Below are positions 1 through 6,776 of a DNA stretch of 14,907 bases, one piece after another. The translations under genes were made by a program, and so were the position numbers. The notes under the pieces were generated by a model. The model had not been told where the DNA came from, did no database searches, and saw only the letters and a list, made by a program, of their open reading frames with translations. The stretch's first letter is position 1; each line of letters starts with the position of its first letter. This DNA comes from Streptosporangiaceae bacterium. GTDB taxonomy: Bacteria > Actinomycetota > Actinomycetes > Streptosporangiales > Streptosporangiaceae. The stretch covers positions 1 through 14,907 of the forward strand of contig JASIBM010000398.1 in the NCBI GenBank assembly GCA_030045175.1, read 5' to 3'.

Positions 1-1
1 A

Positions 2-1096
2 GGCGAGCGGGCGCTGGCGGCGATGCCCGAGAGCGACCCGGACTGGGCCGTCTGCGCATCGAGCCTGGGTGTCGCGCTGCTCGCGCGGACGAGGCGCACC
101 GGTGACCTGGCTGACCTGGAGGCCGCCACGGCAACGCTCAGGCACGCGGCGCAGGCGCTCGCGGACGGTCATCAGCACAAGGCGCTGGCCTTGTCCAACC
201 TCGGCCTGGCGCTACAGCTCCGCGCCACCCGGCTCGGCCTGGCAGAGGACTTGACGCAGGCCGTGGCGTCCAGCCGCCAGGCGGTCGCGCAGGTCGCCGA
301 GGGCGCGCCGAGCCGCGGCATGTTCCTGCTCAACCTCGCAGGCGAACTGCTCGACCTGCATGAGCGGACCGGGGAGCGGTCACACGCGGAGGAAGCGGTG
401 GCGACCGCCAGGCGAGCGCTCGCCGCGGCTGGTGCCGGATACCCAGGTCGTGCCAGGTACCTCGCCCTCCTTGGCATCGCCCTGGCGGCGCGCTGCGAGG
501 CCCGGCAGGAGTTCGCGGACCTGAACGAGGCCGTCACGCTGTGCAGGCACGCGGTCGATGCGACCCTGGACGGCGATCCGGACCAGGCCATGAGCTTGTG
601 CTGGCTCGCCACCGTGCTGCGAGTCAGATACCAGCAGGCCGGTGATCAGGCCGATCTCAGCGAGGTGATCACCGTGTACCGCCGGGCCGTGGCTGGGCAG
701 CGCGATGGTCTCCGCGACGAGGGGCTCAGCTGGTACGGACTCGGTAGCGCGCTGCTTGCTCAGTTCGATCGGTCTGGCGATCTGGCGGACATAGCCGCTG
801 CGGTCGAAGCCATCAGAAAGGCTGCCGACGCGGCAAGCGCTGAGCACGGGTACCAGGTGATGTACCTGTCTGAGCTTGGCGCTGCCCTGCGCAAGCGGTT
901 CGAGGCCACCGGCGATCAGGCTGATCTCGACGAGGCCATCAAGTACTCCAAGCGGGCGGTCGAGCTGGCCCCGGTCGGACATTCCAGCCGATCGAGGCTC
1001 AGCTTCAACCTGGGCAGCGCCCTGATGCGTTCGCCGGTGCAGGCCAGCGCGGACGATGGCAGCGATGACGACGGCAGCGATGCGGATGCCCGATGA
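2..1096 (+). CDS. TPR-repeat protein without catalytic domain (5' end outside window)
   Basis: The frame is open to the left edge, and the codons before the ATG at 23 read as repeat-like sequence (GERALAAM), so the true start probably lies upstream. From base 56 the protein has seven uninterrupted 45-residue helical repeats (56-1000) with the pattern LxNLGxAL, then RTGDxADLxEA, then AVxxxxxGHxxR. This is the TPR-like unit of actinobacterial CHAT proteins. An eighth unit stops after its first helix and is followed by an acidic tail rich in D, G and S. No catalytic domain is visible in this part. Its TGA overlaps the ATG of the downstream CHAT gene (ATGA at 1093-1096), which implies translational coupling. 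It may be a scaffold, adaptor or substrate partner of the CHAT proteins, or a CHAT-type protein that has lost its C-terminus. The role is inferred from position only. Confidence 0.85.
   Translation, partial: GERALAAMPESDPDWAVCASSLGVALLARTRRTGDLADLEAATATLRHAAQALADGHQHKALALSNLGLALQLRATRLGLAEDLTQAVASSRQAVAQVAEGAPSRGMFLLNLAGELLDLHERTGERSHAEEAVATARRALAAAGAGYPGRARYLALLGIALAARCEARQEFADLNEAVTLCRHAVDATLDGDPDQAMSLCWLATVLRVRYQQAGDQADLSEVITVYRRAVAGQRDGLRDEGLSWYGLGSALLAQFDRSGDLADIAAAVEAIRKAADAASAEHGYQVMYLSELGAALRKRFEATGDQADLDEAIKYSKRAVELAPVGHSSRSRLSFNLGSALMRSPVQASADDGSDDDGSDADAR
1052..1081 (+). repeat. Two-copy 15-bp tandem repeat encoding the acidic tail
   Basis: Two adjacent copies, GACGATGGCAGCGAT (1052-1066) and GACGACGGCAGCGAT (1067-1081), differ at one base. 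They encode DDGSD twice at the very end of the TPR-only protein, right where its repeat solenoid breaks off. The tail may have arisen by local duplication. Confidence 0.8.
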
Positions 1097-4000
1097 GGCG
1101 CCGGGGCAACGCCGCCGGGTTGGATCGAGCCGACTTGCTCGGCATGGTCGCCGGGTACGTCGATCAGTTCGGGGAGCCCGATACAACCAGCATTCTCATG
1201 CCGAGCGCGGCTACGTATGCCGGCCAGCTCACCGAATTGCTGCTCGCTGACGAGGTCGAGGACCTCGACGCCTGGTGGATGCTTGGCATGTTCCACTGGT
1301 GCAGGTTCGTCGGGTTCCAGCAGCGGGATTTGCTTGCCAGGGAGCAGGCCAGGGCTGGGCAGGCCACCGTCGACGGGGACGGTGAGGCCGGGCGGGCGCT
1401 GGACGAAACGGTCGATGCCTTCGCGCATTGCTTCATCGCCGGACGTGCCGACGTGCCTGAGCCGCTGCTGACCGTGGTCGCGGAAGGGTGCGTCGGTCAG
1501 GTACTTGACCTGCACGATCAAGCTGAGCTCTGCGGCGATGTGGAACTGATCACCCGGGTGCTGCGGCTATGGCAGCGGATGTTCGCGGCCTATCCCCCCG
1601 GTGATCCGACCCGTTACACCTTCGCGTTCGCCGCCGGCACCTGCCTGGCCGCGCGGTTCGGGCGCACGGGTGACCGCGGCGACCTCGATGATGGCATCGC
1701 GGCCATGCGGACCGCCATGCGTTCCTTGCCGCCGGATCACGACGGTCTTCCCGCGATGTTGCTCACGCTCGGCAGCGCGCTGGAGTTCAGGTTCGAACAG
1801 GCCAGCGATGTCGCGGATCTCGACGAGGCGCTCGCCTTCGCTGAGCAGTCGGTCGCGCTGAGCCCGGCCGCCGATCCCGACCTCGACGTGTGCCGGACGA
1901 TGCTGAGCTGGTACCGGGTGATGCGAGCGCAGATGGCTGGCGAGCCGCCCGATCCGATCGTGATCGCCGCGATGTCGGCAGCTGTGCAGGCGATTCCGGT
2001 CGGTCACGCGCAACGGCCGTGGTGCGAGGTCCAGCTCAGCACCGTGCTTGTCGACAGGTTCGAGCGGGCCGGTGACCTAAATGATCTTGCGCAAGCGATC
2101 ATCTTGGCACGCGCGGCGACCGGCGCGCTGAGCGACGAGCACCCGCATCGGCTGCTCAGCCTGGCAAATCTCAGCGCGATGCTGCTGCGTCGCCACGAAC
2201 GCGTCGGCGCGCTGGCTGACCTGGAGGAATCCATCGCCGTTGCCGGGCATGCCGTGCGGCTGGCCGGCCCGGGCCATCCGACTCGACCGGCCTGCCTCGG
2301 GGAGCTTGGACTCGCGTTGCTCGCACGGTTCCGCCTGGGCGGCGACGAGGCCGATCTCGATGGTGCCGTTCAGGCGATCCAGCAGGCGATCGAGGTGGCC
2401 CCGGCCGGGCACGCGCGGCACCCAAGGCTCGTCAGCGGTCTGTGCGTGACCCTGCTGACCAGGTACCAGCTCGCCGGTCGCATGGCCGATCTGGAGATGG
2501 CGATCGAAGCCGGACGAGCGGCGGCCAGCGCGGCCCAGCCGGGTCAGCCTGACCTGTCCGCACAACTGGCTATCTTCGGGTTCGCGCTGCTGACCAGATT
2601 CGAGCGGACCGGCGATGGCCGGGACCTGGACGATGCCATCGCGGCGAGCCGGCGGGCGAACGACGTCGTCCCCGACGGCCATTTCACCAAGAGCGCGCTT
2701 CAGTCCAATCTGGCCGGGATCCTGCGCGGGAGGAGCGACCTGGCGGGCCACGCCGCGGATCTGAACGAGGCTATTCTCCTGGCCGGGCAGGCGGTGGACG
2801 GGCTGCTGGCGGACAGCCCGCACCGAGGACAATGCCTGCTGGTACTCGGTAGCTGTCTAGTGACGCGCTTCGACCGCAGCGGCGCCGAGGCGGACCTGGC
2901 GCAAGCGATCGACGTGCTGCGGCAGGCCGTGGCCGCGACCGGCGCCCAGCACCAGGGCAGGGCTCAAGCCCAGGCGCAGCTGGGCGCCGCGCTCACACGT
3001 CGGCTGGAGCGGACCGGCCTCGCGGCTGACGCGGAGGCAGCCATCGATGCCTATGAACAGGCGGCACGCGCCGCGTCGGCGCCGGTCTCCGCCCGGATCA
3101 GGGCCGCCGAGGTCGGCGCCGAGGTGGGCGCGTCGCGCGACCCGGCCAGGGCCGCCAGGCTGCTTGATCTTGCCGTGCGCTTGCTGCCACAGGTGGCGCC
3201 GCGCGTGCTCGGCCGATCCGACCAGCAGCACGCGCTGAGCCAGTTCGCTGGCCTGGCGAGTGACGCAGCCGCGCTCACATTGGCGGCGGGCGGGCCGAGC
3301 GCGGCCGGGCGGGCGGTGGGGCTACTCGAGCTTGGCCGCGCCGTGTTGCACGGGCAGGCGCTCGACACTCGCATCGACCTGATTGAGTTGCTGGCCAGCC
3401 ACCCGGAGCTCGGCGCGCAGTTCTTGCGGCTACGCGCCGAGCTTGATGCTCCCGATGATGTGGGCGGTCCGGCCATTGGCTTGCCTGTCAGTCCAGTCGG
3501 CGCCGGCTCCGGTCAGGGTCGGCTCGGGCGCGAGCGCGGAGCGGTCGCGGCGGAGTTCGCTGCGCTGCTTGACCAGATCCGGCGGCAGGATGGATTCGAT
3601 TCGTTTCTGCTGCCGCCGCAGCCCGATCAGCTCGTCCGGCAGGCCAAGCAGGGCCCGATCGTGGTCTTCAATGTCAGCAGCTATCGCAGCGACGCGCTGC
3701 TGATTACCCCTGCTGGAATCACCAGCGTCGAGCTTGCCATGTGCGGTTTCGACGAGCTGACGAGCAAGCTGAACGTTTTCGAAGAGACGCTTCGCGCCCT
3801 GATCAGCTCTCCCATGAGCCTGCAGCAGCGCAGCAGCGCGCAACGGACGCTGAACGACATCCTGGAATGGCTATGGGACGTCGCCGCCGAGCCGGTGCTC
3901 ACCCAGCTCGGTTACTGCCAGCCGCCAGGCGACGAACGATCGTGGCCCAGGGTCTGGTGGGTGCCGGCCGGCATGCTGAGCATGCTGCCGCTGCACGCGG

Positions 4001-4743
4001 CCGGCTACCACCATCGCCCCGACGATGACCGGGCTGTCATGGCCCGGGTGATCTCGTCTTACACGCCCACGGTACGGGCGCTCGCGCACGCCAGGGAGCG
4101 CGCCGCCACCACGTCGCCGAGGCGGTCGCTCATCGTGGCCATGCCGACCACCCCGGGCCGCGCCCCGCTCGGCAACGCCAGCGCCGAGGCTGAGGTGCTC
4201 AGGACCCGGCTGCCAGCGCCAACCGTGCTGATCGAGAGTCCAGGACCGGTAAGCGAAGCCACCCCCACCAAGGCCGCCGTGCTTGCCCGCCTCGCTGAAG
4301 CCGGCATCGCCCACTTCGCCTGTCACGCGGCCAGTCACCCCGGCGACCCGTCGCGCAGCCAGCTCTACCTGCACGACCATGACGCGGATCCGTTCACGGT
4401 CGCCAGCCTGCTGCCGGTCCGGCTGAACGGCCCGCAGCTTGCTTACTTGTCGGCCTGCCAGACCGCACGCAATGCGGCAGAAGGGCTGCTCGACGAGGCC
4501 ATCCACCTGACCTCGGCGTTCCAGCTTGCTGGTTACCCGCATGTCGTCGGCACGCTGTGGGAGATCGATGACCGCGTGGCGGTCAGCGTCGCGGATACGT
4601 TCTATTCCCATCTGCAGGTTGGCGCGCAGGCATTCGACGTCACCGCCGCCGCCCGCGCGCTGCACGAGACCATTCTTGCGGTTAAGGCCAGCTTCGCGGA
4701 CTTGCCATCCCTATGGGCCGCGTACATGCACGCGGGCGCATGA
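1093..4743 (+). CDS. TPR-CHAT caspase-like peptidase (first of two)
   Basis: This 1216-residue protein belongs to the CHAT clan (Caspase HetF Associated with TPRs), cysteine peptidases related to caspases and separase. Residues 1 to about 155 form an N-terminal helical region with the DLDAWWMLGMFHWCRF type of motif seen in actinobacterial CHAT proteins. Eleven 45-residue TPR-like repeats follow (about residues 178-671, bases 1624-3105), then a linker helical region, then the CHAT domain (about 920-1216). The core motifs are WWVPAGMLSMLPLHAAG, IAHFACHA with catalytic His1078, and LAYLSACQT with catalytic Cys1122. The residue after the His is Ala, where Gly is usual. No signal peptide or membrane segment is seen, so a cytoplasmic location is likely. 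The ATG at 1093 overlaps the preceding stop and has no strong ribosome site of its own, consistent with coupling. The substrate is unknown. It may cleave a partner protein in response to signals gathered by the repeats. Confidence 0.92.
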   Translation: MRRRGNAAGLDRADLLGMVAGYVDQFGEPDTTSILMPSAATYAGQLTELLLADEVEDLDAWWMLGMFHWCRFVGFQQRDLLAREQARAGQATVDGDGEAGRALDETVDAFAHCFIAGRADVPEPLLTVVAEGCVGQVLDLHDQAELCGDVELITRVLRLWQRMFAAYPPGDPTRYTFAFAAGTCLAARFGRTGDRGDLDDGIAAMRTAMRSLPPDHDGLPAMLLTLGSALEFRFEQASDVADLDEALAFAEQSVALSPAADPDLDVCRTMLSWYRVMRAQMAGEPPDPIVIAAMSAAVQAIPVGHAQRPWCEVQLSTVLVDRFERAGDLNDLAQAIILARAATGALSDEHPHRLLSLANLSAMLLRRHERVGALADLEESIAVAGHAVRLAGPGHPTRPACLGELGLALLARFRLGGDEADLDGAVQAIQQAIEVAPAGHARHPRLVSGLCVTLLTRYQLAGRMADLEMAIEAGRAAASAAQPGQPDLSAQLAIFGFALLTRFERTGDGRDLDDAIAASRRANDVVPDGHFTKSALQSNLAGILRGRSDLAGHAADLNEAILLAGQAVDGLLADSPHRGQCLLVLGSCLVTRFDRSGAEADLAQAIDVLRQAVAATGAQHQGRAQAQAQLGAALTRRLERTGLAADAEAAIDAYEQAARAASAPVSARIRAAEVGAEVGASRDPARAARLLDLAVRLLPQVAPRVLGRSDQQHALSQFAGLASDAAALTLAAGGPSAAGRAVGLLELGRAVLHGQALDTRIDLIELLASHPELGAQFLRLRAELDAPDDVGGPAIGLPVSPVGAGSGQGRLGRERGAVAAEFAALLDQIRRQDGFDSFLLPPQPDQLVRQAKQGPIVVFNVSSYRSDALLITPAGITSVELAMCGFDELTSKLNVFEETLRALISSPMSLQQRSSAQRTLNDILEWLWDVAAEPVLTQLGYCQPPGDERSWPRVWWVPAGMLSMLPLHAAGYHHRPDDDRAVMARVISSYTPTVRALAHARERAATTSPRRSLIVAMPTTPGRAPLGNASAEAEVLRTRLPAPTVLIESPGPVSEATPTKAAVLARLAEAGIAHFACHAASHPGDPSRSQLYLHDHDADPFTVASLLPVRLNGPQLAYLSACQTARNAAEGLLDEAIHLTSAFQLAGYPHVVGTLWEIDDRVAVSVADTFYSHLQVGAQAFDVTAAARALHETILAVKASFADLPSLWAAYMHAGA
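1624..3105 (+). repeat. Eleven 45-residue (135-bp) TPR-like units
   Basis: Unit starts lie at residues 178, 223, 268, 312, 357, 402, 447, 492, 537, 582 and 627. All units are 45 residues except the third, which is 44. The consensus is LxxLGxALLxRFERTGDxADLDEAI, then AV, then GHPxR. DNA identity between units is modest, so this is an old protein repeat and not a recent DNA duplication. Confidence 0.85.
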
Positions 4744-4750
4744 TGAGGGT

Positions 4751-5446
4751 GTGGTCAGTCAATCGGCATGGCCGCCAGGCAGCCTGCTCGCGCGGATGTC
4801 GGAGGCGGAAGAGCACGAGCTGCTGCGCAGCGGCACGCGGGTCACTTTCAGGCGCGGGGAGAGCATGATGCACCAGGGCGAGCAGGGAGCGGCGCTATTC
4901 GTCTTGCTGTCCGGATGCGCGAAAGTGACGTGGACGACGCTAGCTGGAGCCGACACGATCCTGGCCTTACGAGGTCGCGGGGACTTGGTTGGCGAGTTCG
5001 CCGTCATAGACGAAATGCCGCGCACTGCGAGCGCGATGGCGCTGAACCCGATCAGCGCCGTTCGCGTTAGCCGCACGGCATTCCTCGCTTACTGCGCCGC
5101 GCACCCCGCGGCGACCCGAATGATCATGCAGAGCCTCACCCGCAAGATCCGGCAGACTACCAGCTTTCCACCGGCTGGGCGCAGCATGGACTCACGGATG
5201 CGGATCGCCCGGGTGCTCTATGACGTCGCGGCTGAGTACGGGACCCGGAGGGCCAACGGCTCGGTCGTCGTGCCGCCGCTCACCCAGGAAGATCTTGCGG
5301 CGCTTGCCGTCGTAGGAACCTCGACCGTCGAGCGAACACTGAGGGAGCTTCGCGATGACGGTGTTGTCCTTACCCGGTATCGTCAGATAATCGTGCTGAA
5401 GATGGACGTCCTAGGAGAATGGCCGGCAGGTTTCAGCTGCCTGTAA
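4751..5446 (+). CDS. CRP/FNR-family cyclic-nucleotide-binding transcription regulator
   Basis: With the GTG start at 4751 the product is 231 residues, the normal size for this family. Residues 7-135 form the cNMP-binding beta-roll, beginning WPPGSLLARMSEAEEHELL. The phosphate-binding cassette is intact: GEFA at 81-84 and RTA at 91-93, corresponding to Gly71-Glu72 and Arg82-Ser83 of E. coli CRP. This suggests it can bind a cyclic nucleotide. A helical dimerisation region follows, then a winged helix-turn-helix (about 175-210) with LTQEDLAALAVVGTSTVERTL. The frame stays open upstream into the CHAT gene, but GTG 4751 gives a complete domain only 7 bp after the CHAT stop. ATG 4796 would cut into the first helix. 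GAGG at 4745-4748 is too close to be an ideal ribosome site, so the start is less certain than the family. It could regulate this operon or act as its second-messenger sensor; no target is seen. Confidence 0.9.
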   Translation: MVSQSAWPPGSLLARMSEAEEHELLRSGTRVTFRRGESMMHQGEQGAALFVLLSGCAKVTWTTLAGADTILALRGRGDLVGEFAVIDEMPRTASAMALNPISAVRVSRTAFLAYCAAHPAATRMIMQSLTRKIRQTTSFPPAGRSMDSRMRIARVLYDVAAEYGTRRANGSVVVPPLTQEDLAALAVVGTSTVERTLRELRDDGVVLTRYRQIIVLKMDVLGEWPAGFSCL

Positions 5447-5450
5447 CACG

Positions 5451-6776
5451 GTGCTTTGCGAGTTATTGCGAGGACGGCAAGCGTTGGGTGAGAGCAATCA
5501 GCAGAATATCCACATCCCGGCCGGTTCTGGGCATCCGCTGGCCGAAGCCGGGCTAGTTCTGACGAGTGGCTCGCGGCATGGCGCGACGGCGGGCTCGGTG
5601 CGCGTGACGATCGGGCAGGTTCGCTTCAATGGCTGGGAGATCCACTCGGTTGAGCCAGTGACTGCCGAACTGGCGGGACGGCGCGCGATTCTCGCCAAGG
5701 TTCATTTCGATATCGGCATCACGTCAGACGCGCCTGCCCTTCCGTACGTCGAGGTCGGTTTCGAGTTCAGCGACGACGTTCAGGTCGCTGACGGCCTGCC
5801 TGGCCAGGTCGTCAAGCCGCAGCCCGCCCGGAACTACACAGTGACCCCGTACCTCGCATTCGCTCCCGCTGAGTCAGGTAGCGCCGTGTCGGTGCCGGCC
5901 CTTCGGCCGGCTATCGACATCTTCGGGATCGGCGGAGCGACCATGAGATGGCGCTTTAGCGCGACACCCGATTGCGAGCTGCGATCTGGCTCACGGACAG
6001 GCTGGTTGCTCCTGCTCGCGCCGAGTGACCGCGCAGATCTTAAAGTTCGCGCCCTGACCGCATTTGACCTTGGGCTCGCCGAAGCCCTTGGCCTTCAGCC
6101 AGCTCCCGGTGAGGACACTTTCACCGTTCGCCTGCCGGACGACGGGCGGTCGCTTGCTCCCGGCGTCGGCGTCAGGGCTTCTTCACGGGTATCCGGGGTA
6201 GTGATCGCGCTTGGTTTCGTCGTCGATATCGCGGGCTTCAGCCAGCGAACCGAACCCGGGCAGAAGGCCCTGCAGGACCGGCTCGTAGCGGTGGTGCTCG
6301 GTGCCGTCGAGGATGCCGGGGTAGCGCGAGAGGCAGCCCGGTTGCAGACGACTGGCGACGGCGTAAATGTGTTCCTGCCACCGGACGTCGATCTGAGCAC
6401 AGTTCTCGGTCGCCTGATGCTAGCGATGGCGAACCGTCTCGGCCTGGACAACCAGCGGCATGCCGACCGCATGCGGTTGCGGATGGCGACCGACATCGGC
6501 CCGGTCGGCAACTCCCTGCTCGGGTTCTCCGGGGACACAGTCATCTCCTTCGGTCGGCTAGTCGACAGCGATCCGATCCGCGAGGCGATGAAATCCAATC
6601 CGGACGCCGATGTCGCAGTCCTCGTCTCCGGCACGCTCAACACCATGATCTTGCGTCACGGCTACCCGGAACTGGCTGGCCTGGCCTTCCGTGAGGTCCT
6701 GGCCGTCGTGAAGGGTTATCAGGCGCAGGCATGGCTATGGGTCGGACCACGTTCTCCAGCCCGCGATGACCAATGA
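5451..6776 (+). CDS. Class III nucleotidyl-cyclase-like protein with unknown N-terminal domain
   Basis: The product is 441 residues. Residues about 48-235 are beta-rich, with alternating hydrophobic strands, and match no domain I can name. Residues about 250-430 resemble a class III adenylate/guanylate cyclase domain. The first metal-binding motif is VVDIAGFS (Asp259), and the second is QTTGDGVNVF with GDG at 302-304 (Asp303). GDTVISFGRL at 361-370 matches the usual GDxVNxAxRL. Both metal aspartates and the transition-state Arg369 are kept. The catalytic Asn is Ile365, and the purine-selecting Lys/Glu position is Gln299. It may therefore be a nucleotide-binding sensor, or a cyclase with altered chemistry. 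GTG 5451 lies 4 bp after the regulator's stop. TTG 5484, behind GAGGA at 5470-5474, is an alternative start giving 430 residues. The 3' end overlaps the second CHAT gene by 11 bp. Confidence 0.75.
   Translation: MLCELLRGRQALGESNQQNIHIPAGSGHPLAEAGLVLTSGSRHGATAGSVRVTIGQVRFNGWEIHSVEPVTAELAGRRAILAKVHFDIGITSDAPALPYVEVGFEFSDDVQVADGLPGQVVKPQPARNYTVTPYLAFAPAESGSAVSVPALRPAIDIFGIGGATMRWRFSATPDCELRSGSRTGWLLLLAPSDRADLKVRALTAFDLGLAEALGLQPAPGEDTFTVRLPDDGRSLAPGVGVRASSRVSGVVIALGFVVDIAGFSQRTEPGQKALQDRLVAVVLGAVEDAGVAREAARLQTTGDGVNVFLPPDVDLSTVLGRLMLAMANRLGLDNQRHADRMRLRMATDIGPVGNSLLGFSGDTVISFGRLVDSDPIREAMKSNPDADVAVLVSGTLNTMILRHGYPELAGLAFREVLAVVKGYQAQAWLWVGPRSPARDDQ

Noticed and set aside
380..1521. Long minus-strand open frames opposite the TPR and CHAT genes
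   Set aside because: High GC leaves antisense frames open. They mirror the repeat pattern of the plus-strand proteins and show no domain or ribosome site.
4526..4750. Longer upstream start for the CRP-type regulator inside the CHAT gene
   Set aside because: The extra 75 residues are Arg/Ser/Pro-rich antiframe sequence of the CHAT catalytic region; the family N-terminus begins at GTG 4751.
5419..5544. Small 41-residue frame with AGGAG just before its ATG
   Set aside because: The putative ribosome site touches the start codon, the frame overlaps two better-supported genes, and its composition is not coding-like.
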